A stretch of 64,000 nt of DNA from Halomonas sp. JB37 (GTDB lineage: Bacteria > Pseudomonadota > Gammaproteobacteria > Pseudomonadales > Halomonadaceae): NCBI RefSeq assembly GCF_002332255.1, contig NZ_NRGW01000001.1:2666001-2730000 (forward strand). The letters run 5' to 3'. Positions within the stretch are counted from its first letter, which is position 1; each line of letters starts with the position of its first letter. This document shows, piece by piece, positions 50,064 to 59,585 of this stretch. The notes below the pieces were generated by a model. That model worked only from the letters and a program-made list of their open reading frames with translations. It did no database searches and was not told the DNA's origin. The position numbers were made by a program, and so were the translations under genes.

Positions 50064-50091
50064 GCTGGATAACTAAGCTAGATGATTAAAG
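50055..50091 (+). repeat. Three 13-base units spanning DUF2062 and lolD stop codons
   Basis: GATGACTGAGCTG, GATAACTAAGCTA and GATGATTAAAG (partial) lie in tandem. The first contains the DUF2062 stop, and the last overlaps the lolD stop on the other strand. It looks like duplication of the gene end. Confidence 0.65.
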
Positions 50092-50865
50092 CGCGGGCGC
50101 TTGCTCAATTAGTTTTCCTGCATCTAGCTTGAGTACGCGATCTTGATGAGCAGCCAAGCCAACGTCATGAGTCACAATGACAAACGCGCAGGCACTTTCT
50201 TTTGCCAACTCATCCATCAGTGCCAAAATAGTGGCTGCCGTGGTCTGATCCAGGTTGCCCGTCGGCTCATCCATTAATACCAGGTTTGGATCCGTCACCA
50301 GCGCACGAGCAATCGCCACGCGCTGACGCTCGCCCCCGGACAGCTCGCCAGGCCGATGATTAGCCCGCGGCGTCATACCTACTCGCTCAAGTATTTGCAT
50401 AGCGCGCTGCTCGGCCATTTTTTTCGACTGACCGCGAATAATCAACGGCAAAGCGGCGTTTTCAACAGCACTGAACTCCGCCAACAAATGGTGGAATTGA
50501 TACACAAAACCAATATAGCGATTACGAAAGTTACCAAGCGCCGTTTCATTTAAGCCTGCTAGCGGCTCTCCGGCAATGGTCACGCTGCCTTCACTGGGGC
50601 GGTCAAGGCCGCCCAGCAAATTCAATAGCGTTGTCTTACCTGACCCCGAACTGCCGACGATAGCCACCCGCTCTCCGGCACGCACCTGCAAGTTGAGCTG
50701 GTCCAGCACCGTGAGTTCTTGGGGCCCTTCGCTATAGACCCTGCTTAACGCCTGGCAATCGAGCATCACCGCCGCTTCTTGGCGTGTGTTCAGAGGCATC
50801 GTATTCATAGACATCCTGGCATCCTTATTGCTGCTCTCGTTATTGCCGCTCTCATGACTATTCAT
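50086..50865 (-). CDS. lolD: Lipoprotein-release ABC transporter ATPase LolD
   Basis: This ATPase powers removal of outer-membrane-bound lipoproteins from the inner membrane. Walker A is VGSSGSGKTTLLNLLGGLD, signature LSGGERQRVAIARAL, Walker B VLMDEPTGNLD. The QFHHLL Q-loop is typical of LolD. The start is uncertain: ATG at 50865 overlaps the lolC stop, but ATGs at 50814 and 50799 fit the family length (about 230) better. The optional N-terminus carries a two-copy 15-base DNA repeat (50825-50854) reading ESGNNESSNK. Confidence 0.92.
   Translation of the reverse strand: MNSHESGNNESSNKDARMSMNTMPLNTRQEAAVMLDCQALSRVYSEGPQELTVLDQLNLQVRAGERVAIVGSSGSGKTTLLNLLGGLDRPSEGSVTIAGEPLAGLNETALGNFRNRYIGFVYQFHHLLAEFSAVENAALPLIIRGQSKKMAEQRAMQILERVGMTPRANHRPGELSGGERQRVAIARALVTDPNLVLMDEPTGNLDQTTAATILALMDELAKESACAFVIVTHDVGLAAHQDRVLKLDAGKLIEQAPAL
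50825..50854 (-). repeat. Two 15-base tandem units at the lolC-lolD junction
   Basis: TTATTGCTGCTCTCG and TTATTGCCGCTCTCA lie head to tail at the very start of lolD; 13 of 15 positions match. Confidence 0.75.
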
Positions 50866-52099
50866 AGCGCAATACATCGGCAGGCTGAACCCGCGCTGCG
50901 CGCCAAGCAGGATAGAGCGTTGATAGGAACGTCAATCCAAAAGCGGCCAACACGATACGACTGACATCACTCCACTCCAGACGTGAGGGCAGATCACTGA
51001 TGAAGTAAACCCCGGCATCTAGGAACTGAATACCCAGCGTTCCTTCGACCCAACCAATGAGGTCCGCAATCGTTAGCGCGAGCAGCACACCCACCGCAAC
51101 ACCAATGGCGATACCAATAATCCCGATCGCCATGCCTTGAACAATAAAAATGCCCATAATCGAGCTTGGCTTAGCACCAATAGTGCGCAGAATGGCGATA
51201 TCTGCCCGCTTGTCGGTGACAACCATGACCAGTGTCGAAACGATATTAAACGCTGCTACGGCAATAATGACGGTGAGCAGTAGCGCAATCATGCGCTTTT
51301 CCATTTGTATCGCTTGAAACAGATTACCTTGGGTAAACGTCCAGTCGCTGCCGCGATAGCCGGAACCAAGCTCATTGATAATGGCCTGAGTTTCGCTGCT
51401 AGCCGCAAACAGATCATCCAATTCTAAGCGCAAGCCGCCCACTGCATCGCCTAAACGCGCAAGGGTCTGCATATCTTCAATATTGGCATAAGCCAAGTTG
51501 GCATCAAGCTCAGCGCCGACGCTAAAAATACCGCTGACGGTAAAGCGCTTTAAGCGCGGAAAGACCCCGGCGGGCGTAATCGATGCTTCGGGCACTAACA
51601 GCGTGACCCGATCGCCCACGCCAACACCCAAACTGCGTGCCAGTGCCGAGCCCATCACCACGTGCCATTCACCGGGTACAAGGTCAGCCAACTTACCTTC
51701 ACGCATGTGATCGCTGATGATGGACACCTTATCTTCCCAATCAGGATTAATGCCATTGACCATGGCGCCTTGATTGCGACCACCGACCGAAAACATACCC
51801 TGCTGTTCAACATAAGGCGCTGCGCCAATAACCCGCTCACGCTGCATCAACTGCTCAGCCAACGACTGCCATTCAACTAAGCCTTCCCGGGACTCAATTT
51901 TAGCATGGGGCACCATCCCCAAAATGCGTGTGCGCAGCTCATGATCGAAGCCGTTCATCACCGACAACACCAGGATAAGGACCGCAACGCCCAGCATTAA
52001 TCCCAGCATTGAGGTCAGCGAAATAAAAGAAATAAAGTGGTTTCGGCGTTTAGCGCGCACGTAGCGCAGCCCCACCAGAAAAGGCAAACGATCAAGCAT
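50858..52099 (-). CDS. lolC: Lipoprotein-release ABC transporter permease (LolC/LolE type)
   Basis: This 413-residue permease starts at the ATG at 52099, with AAGGA before it; codons upstream to 52117 begin with TTG and add little. The N-terminus FLVGLRYVRAKRRNHFISFIS and the first helix (SMLGLMLGVAVLILVLSVMNGF) are LolC/E-like. A periplasmic MacB-type domain follows, then three helices near residues 270-400 (RMIALLLTVIIAVAAFNI, MGIFIVQGMAIGIIGIA, ILAAFGLTFLSTLYPAWRA). Only one permease gene is present next to lolD; a lolE gene is not seen here. Confidence 0.9.
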   Translation of the reverse strand: MLDRLPFLVGLRYVRAKRRNHFISFISLTSMLGLMLGVAVLILVLSVMNGFDHELRTRILGMVPHAKIESREGLVEWQSLAEQLMQRERVIGAAPYVEQQGMFSVGGRNQGAMVNGINPDWEDKVSIISDHMREGKLADLVPGEWHVVMGSALARSLGVGVGDRVTLLVPEASITPAGVFPRLKRFTVSGIFSVGAELDANLAYANIEDMQTLARLGDAVGGLRLELDDLFAASSETQAIINELGSGYRGSDWTFTQGNLFQAIQMEKRMIALLLTVIIAVAAFNIVSTLVMVVTDKRADIAILRTIGAKPSSIMGIFIVQGMAIGIIGIAIGVAVGVLLALTIADLIGWVEGTLGIQFLDAGVYFISDLPSRLEWSDVSRIVLAAFGLTFLSTLYPAWRAARVQPADVLRYE

Positions 52100-52338
52100 G
52101 GCGTGATTCCTTATCAATAAGCGCTCATGGTACGGTTTTTTTAATGTCTCTGCATGCTCAAACAGCCATTAGAGCGGTCTACACCGTGAGGGTTCACAGC
52201 GCATGCTTGCAACTTACCTCGCCACCGCCTACATTGCGGCGATTTACTGCTTGTCGCAGAGTAAGCTAGTGTTACTAGAGGCTGCCTGCAATCTACTCGA
52301 TACACTCTTCGCAAAGGGCATTCAAGACGTTGGCTACC

Positions 52339-53388
52339 ATGACTTATCGCTTACTACCCGAATGGCATCCACAGGATGGTATTCAGCTTACTTGGCCTCG
52401 TCACGACGGCGATTGGGCGCCTCTACTTGCTTGCATCGAAGCGACTCTTGAACGCATTGTAGTGGCCACTACGCGCTATCAACGCGTCCTTATTTGCGTA
52501 CCGAATGAGCTGACGAAAGAACGCTTAGCGGCCACGTTCGCAGCCTATCAAGTGCCGAGTGAACGACTGCTGCTGATCGTTGCCCCCACCGATGATACCT
52601 GGGCGCGAGATCATGGGCCGATTACCGTCGTAGACGACGATGGCCAGCGACTAATGCTCGATTTCACCTTCACAGGCTGGGGCGGTAAGTTTCCCGCTGA
52701 GCACGATAATCAACTGACTCAGCGACTTGCTGACGCAGGCGCTTGGTCATGTCCCATAGCGTCGCGGGATTTAGTACTGGAAGGCGGCGGTATCGAAACA
52801 GATGGCGAAGGCACCTTACTGACCACCGAAGCCTGCTTACTGAACGCTAATCGCAATCCCACGCTCTCGCGTACAGACGTAGAAGCACAGCTGGCAGCAG
52901 ATTTTGGCGTTGACCGCGTGCTGTGGCTGGCTAACGGTCATCTAGAAGGCGATGACACCGACAGCCATATTGATACGCTCGCACGCTTCTGTGATCCGGC
53001 GACCATTGCCTACGTGCGTTGCGATGATCCTAATGACGCGCACTACCCGGCACTAGCGGCGATGGAGCAAGAGCTTCAACATTTTCGACAACGTAATGGC
53101 GAACCCTACCGTCTTATTGCGCTGCCCTGGCCACAGGCCTGCTTCGACCCAGACGACGGCCATCGCCTACCGGCGACGTACGCTAACTTTTTGATCATCA
53201 ATCAAGCCGTACTAGTACCCACCTATGGTGACCCAGTCGACGTCGCAGCACTTCAGGCGCTAGCGTTAGCATTTCCTGAGCACACGCTTATCCCGATCGA
53301 GTGCAATAGCGTTATTCGCCAACACGGCAGCCTACACTGCTTAACCATGCAGCTACCTCAAGGCACGCTGGCAGCGCTCACTACTTGA
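52339..53388 (+). CDS. aguA: Agmatine deiminase
   Basis: This 349-residue member of the agmatine deiminase / peptidyl-arginine deiminase fold turns agmatine into N-carbamoylputrescine. I take the ATG at 52339; a TTG at 52330 is in frame. Substrate and catalytic motifs are DDTWARDHGPITV, GWGGKFPAEHDN, EGGGIETDGEGTLLTTEACLLN, NGHLEGDDTDSHIDT (catalytic His) and the late HGSLHCLTMQLP with the nucleophile Cys. aguB follows 13 bases later, giving the complete pathway to putrescine. Confidence 0.92.
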   Translation: MTYRLLPEWHPQDGIQLTWPRHDGDWAPLLACIEATLERIVVATTRYQRVLICVPNELTKERLAATFAAYQVPSERLLLIVAPTDDTWARDHGPITVVDDDGQRLMLDFTFTGWGGKFPAEHDNQLTQRLADAGAWSCPIASRDLVLEGGGIETDGEGTLLTTEACLLNANRNPTLSRTDVEAQLAADFGVDRVLWLANGHLEGDDTDSHIDTLARFCDPATIAYVRCDDPNDAHYPALAAMEQELQHFRQRNGEPYRLIALPWPQACFDPDDGHRLPATYANFLIINQAVLVPTYGDPVDVAALQALALAFPEHTLIPIECNSVIRQHGSLHCLTMQLPQGTLAALTT

Positions 53389-53401
53389 TAAAGGAGTCAT
53401 C

Positions 53402-54304
53402 ATGTCGACTACGCTAACCGTAGGCGTTGTTCAGCAGCCCGCTTGGCCAGATAAAGCACAAAGTCTAGCCGTGAGCGAACAAGGTATTCGCGATGCCGTT
53501 CGCCAAGGTGCTCAACTGGTGTTGCTTCAAGAGCTACATGCCACCCATTATTTTTGCCAGTTTGAGGATCCTGCGCTGTTCGACTTGGCTGAACCGCTTG
53601 ATGGGCCAACGGGACAGCGCCTGGCCATGCTTGCCCAGGAGCTTGATATTGTGCTGGTCGGCTCGCTATTTGAACGTCGTGCGCCGGGCCTATACCACAA
53701 TACGGCAGTGGTATATGACCGGGCTAAAGGCCGCGTAGGTCAGTATCGCAAAATGCATATCCCCGATGACCCAGGCTTTTACGAGAAGTTTTACTTCACC
53801 CCAGGCGATTACGACAGCGCACGCGGCGAAGGATTTACGCCGATTGAAACTTCGCTAGGGCGCTTGGGCGTGTTGGTCTGCTGGGACCAATGGTATCCAG
53901 AAGCAGCGCGGCTGATGGCTCTCGCGGGCGCGGACTTATTGCTTTATCCGACGGCGATTGGCTGGGACCCAAGCGACGCCGAAGCCGAGCAAGTCCGTCA
54001 GAAAGACGCTTGGACAATTATTCAGCGCGCTCACGGCGTGGCGAATGGCCTGCCTGTGATAGTAGCCAACCGGGTAGGATTTGAAGCAGACCACTCAGGC
54101 GTCGGTGGCGGCATTCAGTTCTGGGGCGGCAGCTTTATTTGCGGACCGCAGGGGGAGTTATTAGCGCATGCAAAAGAAGAGGCGGAGCAGCTAGTGGTTA
54201 CACTGGATATGGCGCGCAGTGAAAACACGCGACGCATATGGCCTTATCTGCGAGACCGTCGCGTGGATGCCTACGCAGATATGACTCGCCGCTATCGTGA
54301 CTAG
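53402..54304 (+). CDS. aguB: N-carbamoylputrescine amidase
   Basis: This 300-residue nitrilase-superfamily enzyme makes putrescine from N-carbamoylputrescine. The triad is visible: Glu in LVLLQELHATHYFCQ, Lys in QYRKMHIPDDPGFYEKFYF, and Cys in LGVLVCWDQWYPEAARLM. The HIPDDPGFYEKFYF stretch is diagnostic for AguB. ATG at 53402 follows AAAGGAG. It is cotranscribed with aguA and ends at a strong terminator. Confidence 0.95.
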   Translation: MSTTLTVGVVQQPAWPDKAQSLAVSEQGIRDAVRQGAQLVLLQELHATHYFCQFEDPALFDLAEPLDGPTGQRLAMLAQELDIVLVGSLFERRAPGLYHNTAVVYDRAKGRVGQYRKMHIPDDPGFYEKFYFTPGDYDSARGEGFTPIETSLGRLGVLVCWDQWYPEAARLMALAGADLLLYPTAIGWDPSDAEAEQVRQKDAWTIIQRAHGVANGLPVIVANRVGFEADHSGVGGGIQFWGGSFICGPQGELLAHAKEEAEQLVVTLDMARSENTRRIWPYLRDRRVDAYADMTRRYRD

Positions 54305-54355
54305 GAGCCGCATGTTCTTCATACGTTAAGCGCAATATTCGTTTCACTAGCATAC

Positions 54356-54395
54356 AAAAACGCCTGCCCCAATGAAGATAGGGGCGGGCGTTTTT
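54356..54395. terminator. Bidirectional terminator after aguB
   Basis: A stem AACGCCTGCCCC / GGGGCGGGCGTT (one mismatch, ten-base loop) is flanked by A residues on the left and T residues on the right. It sits between convergent aguB and the Nudix-ThiE gene. Confidence 0.93.
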
Positions 54396-54426
54396 CATTC
54401 CACACTGGCGTTGGCTAGCGGGTAGA

Positions 54427-55383
54427 TTACTTCCAGAAATCGCGAATCGACGCGATACCTTGAGCACCCACGGCGCGCGCATGATTCGCGTCAAAGCGGG
54501 TCATGCCTCCCAGTGCAAAAACGGGCATACCTGCACGCTCAACCAATTGCTGGAAATCATGCCACCCAAGCGGTGAAACTTCCGGATGCGAGGGCGTGGT
54601 ACGTAACGGCGAGAGGCTGACAAAGTCGCAGCCTAAAACCGCCGCTTTTTTCAGCTGTGTTTGATTATGTGTTGACGCAGATAGCCATTTATTTTCCGCA
54701 ATGGGACGACGCTCAAGCTGCATTAAACGTTCGCTGGTCAGATGAATACCGTCGGCATCAACCTGCTCTAGCAGCGCTGGTTCACCATTGAGAAGCAATC
54801 GTGCGCCGTGCTCGCGACACATTTGCAAGGCTCGCTTCGCGCGCGCAACGTAGGCCGCATCGTCCAGCTGCTTTGCACGCAGTTGAACTAAGCGGACATG
54901 ATCTTCGCGCAGCGCGCGCTCTAAAAATGCATCAAACCGCGCATCGTCAGCCTCTTCCCCAGTGATCAGGTACTCGGTGGGCAGTCTTACTGCACGCAAG
55001 ATAGGCAAATTAGCAGCGGGGAAGGGATAGTTTGAAAGCTCGCTCATGGGCACCCAGCGAACTGCCTGCCCTTCACGGCCAAAAGGTTCGCCAGCAAACT
55101 CATGCACCTGCCATACATCCAACAAAATATGCTTGTCAGGATACTCATGGTGCACGCGAATCAGTGGCTGGGCACAGATAATTTCAATCCCAAGCTCTTC
55201 ATGCAACTCACGCTTTAGGCCTTCAAGCCCGGTTTCGTAAGGTGCAAGCTTGCCCCCCGGAAATTCCCATAGCCCGCCATGGTCAACGTTTGACGGCCGA
55301 CGAGCGATCAATACTTGCTTCCGATCGGCGCTCACAATTGCAGCCGCCGCGACGTGAACCCGCCGTTTCACCTTTACACTCAT
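54427..55383 (-). CDS. Nudix hydrolase fused to a ThiE-like domain
   Basis: This 318-residue two-domain protein has an N-terminal Nudix domain, with the box GGKLAPYETGLEGLKRELHEELGI near residue 45, resembling MutT. The C-terminal half resembles thiamine-phosphate synthase (VRLVQLRAKQLDDAAY, LLLNGEPALLEQVDADGIHL, CDFVSLSPLRTTPSHP, VFALGGMTRFDANHA). The same fusion sits beside argJ in pseudomonads. I start at the ATG at 55383; a GTG five codons upstream is possible. Whether the ThiE-like part is active on thiamine precursors is uncertain; it lacks some diphosphate-binding residues. Confidence 0.88.
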   Translation of the reverse strand: MSVKVKRRVHVAAAAIVSADRKQVLIARRPSNVDHGGLWEFPGGKLAPYETGLEGLKRELHEELGIEIICAQPLIRVHHEYPDKHILLDVWQVHEFAGEPFGREGQAVRWVPMSELSNYPFPAANLPILRAVRLPTEYLITGEEADDARFDAFLERALREDHVRLVQLRAKQLDDAAYVARAKRALQMCREHGARLLLNGEPALLEQVDADGIHLTSERLMQLERRPIAENKWLSASTHNQTQLKKAAVLGCDFVSLSPLRTTPSHPEVSPLGWHDFQQLVERAGMPVFALGGMTRFDANHARAVGAQGIASIRDFWK

Positions 55384-55487
55384 TGCGTCTTTATCCACTG
55401 TCTGCGCAGCGACGCTACTGCCGCCGCTGCTATCTCACTGCGTTTGCCCTTTACCCCAGCCATCGCGTCAGCGCTGGAGGTAATTCG

Positions 55488-56717
55488 TTAGCTACGGTAA
55501 TCCGCGTTGATAGACACATAGTCATGGGAGAGATCAGACGTCCACACCGTGGCACTTTCGTCACCGCGTCCCAAATTAATGCGAATAGCAATCTCAGACT
55601 GCGCCATCACTGCACTTCCCGCTGCTTCGGTGTAGCTGGCTGCACGTCCGCCATTTTCGACTAAGCGAACGTCACCTAAATCAATCACCACACGATTAAC
55701 GTCAAAATCGCTGACAGGTGCCCTACCCACTGCCGCTAAAATACGCCCCCAGTTAGCATCAGAGGCATACAGCGCGGTTTTCACCAGCGGCGAATGCGCA
55801 ACAGTGAAAGCCAAATCAAGCGCCTCTTGGCGGCTATTCGCCCCATCAACGTGAAGCGTCACAAACTTCGTTGACCCTTCTGCGTCGCGAATAATAGCCT
55901 GAGCAAGCTCTGTCATCACCACCTGCAACGCATCGCGGAATGCCGACACGTCACCCTCATCGACAATGCTAGGCCCCGTGCCGGTGGCCGCTAACATGCA
56001 GGCGTCGTTGGTCGACGTATCGCTGTCCACGGTGATGCAGTTAAACGAGTGGTCGACTGTCTCGCGCAGCAGGCGATCTAACAGCGGCGTCTCGATGGCA
56101 GCATCAGTCACCACAAACCCCAACATGGTCGCCATGTTGGGCTTAATCATGCCCGACCCTTTGGTAATGCCGTTAATCGTCACCTGCTGGCCATGAACCT
56201 CCAGCGTCGCGGTTGCACCTTTCGCCCGAGTATCGGTCGTTAAAATACCCTGTCCCGCATGCTGCCAGGCGATACCGTCACTAGACAGGCTTTCAAGGGC
56301 GGGGACAAAGCCCGCCAACAGGCGATCCATCGGTAGCGGTTCACCAATCACACCGGTTGAAAACGGCAAGACATCCTGCGCCGAAACACCCACCTGCTCA
56401 GCAAGCGCTGCACAGCTGGCGTGGGCATCGCGCATGCCTGTTTCACCGGTACCGGCGTTTGCATTGCCGGTATTAATCAGCCAAAAGCGTGGAGAGCGCC
56501 CCTGAGCACGGCAGTGCTCAAGGTGCTGCTTCGCCACTGCCACAGGCGCCGCACAAAATGCATTGCGGGTAAAGACACCGGATACCGTTGCTGACTCAGG
56601 TAGCTCAATAACTACTAAATCACGACGACCCGGCTTTTTAATACCCGCCATTGCCGTTCCCAGGCGCACCCCTTTAAGGGGCAGCATCTCTGGAAAAGGA
56701 ATATTTCCAACTGCCAT
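55488..56717 (-). CDS. argJ: Bifunctional ornithine acetyltransferase / N-acetylglutamate synthase
   Basis: This 409-residue arginine-biosynthesis enzyme cleaves itself before a threonine in GSGMIKPNMATMLGF, giving alpha and beta chains. The alpha part holds SGVFTRNAFCAAPV and NTGNANAGTGETG; the beta part holds DSDTSTNDACML and SDANWGRILAAVGR. ATG at 56717 follows AAAGGAGA. It lies between secA and the Nudix-ThiE fusion as in pseudomonads. Confidence 0.95.
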   Translation of the reverse strand: MAVGNIPFPEMLPLKGVRLGTAMAGIKKPGRRDLVVIELPESATVSGVFTRNAFCAAPVAVAKQHLEHCRAQGRSPRFWLINTGNANAGTGETGMRDAHASCAALAEQVGVSAQDVLPFSTGVIGEPLPMDRLLAGFVPALESLSSDGIAWQHAGQGILTTDTRAKGATATLEVHGQQVTINGITKGSGMIKPNMATMLGFVVTDAAIETPLLDRLLRETVDHSFNCITVDSDTSTNDACMLAATGTGPSIVDEGDVSAFRDALQVVMTELAQAIIRDAEGSTKFVTLHVDGANSRQEALDLAFTVAHSPLVKTALYASDANWGRILAAVGRAPVSDFDVNRVVIDLGDVRLVENGGRAASYTEAAGSAVMAQSEIAIRINLGRGDESATVWTSDLSHDYVSINADYRS

Positions 56718-56760
56718 GACTCTCTCCTTTAGGCAGGCCCATATAGAGACGCTTTCGCCG

Positions 56761-59493
56761 TTAGTTCAGCTTGCCGCAGCACTGTTTATACTTCTTACCC
56801 GAGCCACAAAAACACGGATCGTTGCGACCTACTTTAGGCCCTTCACGACGCACTGGCTGTCCATCAACGACTGGCTCGTCTTGGGCGTTTTCCTGCTGTT
56901 CGTCGGCAGGGTCATCATGTCGGCTTGCCGCGGTGGTCGCTTCGCGCTCCAACGTTTCACGCCGGCTACGCTCAAGAGCATCTACCTCTTCAGGTTGACG
57001 TACCTGAACGTGACTAAGAATACGCGTTACGTCGGCTTTGATATGGGTCAGCAGGTGCTGGAATAGCTCGAACGATTCGCGCTTATACTCCTGCTTGGGG
57101 TTCTTTTGAGCATAGCCGCGCAGGTGAATACCGCGACGCAGGTGGTCCATTGACTGCAGGTGCTCTTTCCAGCGAGTGTCTAGCACTTGCAGCATTACCT
57201 GCTTTTCAAAGCGTCGAATGAGTTTTTCACCCGCCGCATCAATTTTGGCGGCATAGGCTTCACGGTGCATCGTTTGCAGGCGCTCGCGCAGCTGCTCCTC
57301 GCCGAAACGCTCATCTTCTGCGGCCCATTTAACGACGGGCACATCAAGATTAAATTCCGTTTTGAGATGCGCTTCTAAGCCAGGCAAATCCCACTGCTCA
57401 GGCAGACTCTGAGGAGGCACATAGTCGTTAATCGCCTCTTCCATTACCTCTTCGCGAATACCAATAACGGCGTCAGCGACGTTGTCTGCCGCAAGAATGT
57501 CATTACGCTGCTCATAGATCACACGACGCTGATCGTTGGCAACGTCATCGTATTCCAGCAGCTGCTTACGAATATCGAAGTTGCGACCTTCGACTTTCTT
57601 TTGCGCACGTTCAACGGCGTTGGAAACCATCTTATGTTCAATAGCTTCACCTCGCTCAAGACCTAATGCCTGCATCAAACGCTTAACACGATCAGAGCCA
57701 AACAGGCGCATCAAGCTATCTTCAAGCGACAGGAAGAAACGCGTTGAACCGGGGTCACCTTGACGTCCAGCACGGCCACGCAGCTGATTATCGATACGCC
57801 GTGACTCGTGACGCTCCGACCCCACAACGTGCAAACCGCCAGCAGCCAACACGCCATCATGACGCACCTTCCACTCGGCCTTCAGCTCATCAATTTGCGC
57901 TTGGCTAGGGTTATGCAGCTTGGCAGCTTCAGCCTCCCAGTTACCCCCAAGCATAATGTCGGTACCCCGACCCGCCATGTTGGTGGCAATCGTAATCGCG
58001 CCTGGGCGGCCAGCCTGAGCAATGATTTCAGCTTCACTTTGGTGCTGCTTAGCATTAAGGACATTAAACGTGAGTCCTGCTTCGCGCATCAGCGTGGCCA
58101 GATATTCCGATGTTTCAATCGAAGCAGTACCAACTAAGACCGGGCGCCCTGCTTCCGTCTCCGTTCTTACGTCCTTAATGATCGCTTCATATTTTTCTTC
58201 AGCGCTCAAGTAAACCAAGTCGTTCAGGTCTTTACGTGCCAACGCCCGATTGGTCGGGATAACAATCACGTCTAGGCCATAAATCTGGCGGAATTCAAAC
58301 GCCTCAGTATCGGCCGTGCCCGTCATCCCAGCTAATTTCTCGTACAGCCGGAAGTAATTCTGGAAAGTAGTCGATGCCAGCGTTTGGCTTTCACGCTGCA
58401 CGGTGACGCCTTCTTTTGCCTCAACGGCTTGATGCAAGCCTTCCGACCAGCGGCGACCTGGCATTGAGCGGCCGGTGTGCTCATCAACAATCACCACCTG
58501 ACCTTCCGACACAATGTAGTCAACGTCGCGGCTATACAGATAGCTAGCACGCAGTGCTGAATGCATATGCTGCAGCAAATTAAGGTTTTGTGCGGCGTAA
58601 AGGGACTCTTCGGCGCCCAACAGGTTTTCAGCTCGCATGAGCTCTTCAACCTTGTTGTGTCCCTGCTCGGTCAGCTCGACTTGTTTTTGCTTTTCATCAA
58701 CAACAAAGTCGCCGGTTACCGGGGCATCTTCATCTTCAGATGCTTCGCCTTGCTCAAGCTGCTGGGCAAGTACGTTAACTACTTTATAAAGATCGGTATT
58801 TTCATCGACCGCCCCAGAGATAATCAGCGGCGTGCGCGCTTCATCGATAAGAATCGAGTCAACCTCATCGACAATCGCGAAATGCAGGCCACGCTGCACT
58901 TTATCTTCCAACGAGAATGCCATGTTATCGCGCAGGTAATCGAAGCCAAACTCGTTGTTGGTGCCATAGGTTATATCGCACTGATAAGCATGGCGCTTTT
59001 CTTCACCGGTTTGACCAGAGAAAATAACGCCTATGCTCAGGCCTAGAAACTCATAAAGCGGACGCATCCACTCAGCATCACGACGCGCCAAGTAATCGTT
59101 CACGGTAACGACATGCACGCCTTTACTGGTCAGCGCATTGAGATAAACCGCCAACGTAGCGACAAGTGTTTTACCCTCGCCCGTTTTCATTTCAGCGATA
59201 CGGCCACGGTGCAGCGTCATCCCACCGACCATCTGGACATCGAAGTGGCGCATCCCCATCACGCGCTTACTGGCTTCGCGAACGATAGCAAACCCTGGCG
59301 CTAGCAAGCTATCTAACGGTTCGCCCGCATCCAGGCGCTGACGAAGCTCGGCAGTCTTACCCTGTAAGTCAGCATCGGTAAGAGCCTCAAACTCCGCTTC
59401 CAGAGCGTTAATCTGCGGCACATTTTTATGCATGCGTTTTACTTCGCGGTCATTCTTAGACCCGACGACTTTACGTAACAAATTATTAAGCAT
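56761..59493 (-). CDS. secA: Preprotein translocase ATPase SecA
   Basis: This 910-residue motor pushes preproteins through SecYEG. Walker A is [20 protein letters not shown] near residue 100, Walker [20 protein letters not shown]. The helicase part holds [16 protein letters not shown] and [19 protein letters not shown]. The C-terminus carries the zinc SEC-C motif [14 protein letters not shown]. The ORF before it (59586-59945) has a signal peptide, as SecM does in E. coli. Confidence 0.97.
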   Translation of the reverse strand: MLNNLLRKVVGSKNDREVKRMHKNVPQINALEAEFEALTDADLQGKTAELRQRLDAGEPLDSLLAPGFAIVREASKRVMGMRHFDVQMVGGMTLHRGRIAEMKTGEGKTLVATLAVYLNALTSKGVHVVTVNDYLARRDAEWMRPLYEFLGLSIGVIFSGQTGEEKRHAYQCDITYGTNNEFGFDYLRDNMAFSLEDKVQRGLHFAIVDEVDSILIDEARTPLIISGAVDENTDLYKVVNVLAQQLEQGEASEDEDAPVTGDFVVDEKQKQVELTEQGHNKVEELMRAENLLGAEESLYAAQNLNLLQHMHSALRASYLYSRDVDYIVSEGQVVIVDEHTGRSMPGRRWSEGLHQAVEAKEGVTVQRESQTLASTTFQNYFRLYEKLAGMTGTADTEAFEFRQIYGLDVIVIPTNRALARKDLNDLVYLSAEEKYEAIIKDVRTETEAGRPVLVGTASIETSEYLATLMREAGLTFNVLNAKQHQSEAEIIAQAGRPGAITIATNMAGRGTDIMLGGNWEAEAAKLHNPSQAQIDELKAEWKVRHDGVLAAGGLHVVGSERHESRRIDNQLRGRAGRQGDPGSTRFFLSLEDSLMRLFGSDRVKRLMQALGLERGEAIEHKMVSNAVERAQKKVEGRNFDIRKQLLEYDDVANDQRRVIYEQRNDILAADNVADAVIGIREEVMEEAINDYVPPQSLPEQWDLPGLEAHLKTEFNLDVPVVKWAAEDERFGEEQLRERLQTMHREAYAAKIDAAGEKLIRRFEKQVMLQVLDTRWKEHLQSMDHLRRGIHLRGYAQKNPKQEYKRESFELFQHLLTHIKADVTRILSHVQVRQPEEVDALERSRRETLEREATTAASRHDDPADEQQENAQDEPVVDGQPVRREGPKVGRNDPCFCGSGKKYKQCCGKLN

Positions 59494-59548
59494 GAAGTAT
59501 CCAGATATTCACGAGCGCCCCCTCAGGAGCTACCCTTTTTTTCTGCAA

Positions 59549-59567
59549 GCTCTTTTTATTCAAGAGC
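59549..59567 (-). promoter_or_regulatory. Hairpin between the upstream ORF and secA
   Basis: GCTCTT and AAGAGC pair around a seven-base loop, about 55-75 bases before the secA start and just after the upstream ORF. It is followed on the minus strand by A residues, so it is not a terminator; a role in secA translation control is possible. Confidence 0.35.
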
Positions 59568-59585
59568 AGAGACAAAGTAGCCTTA

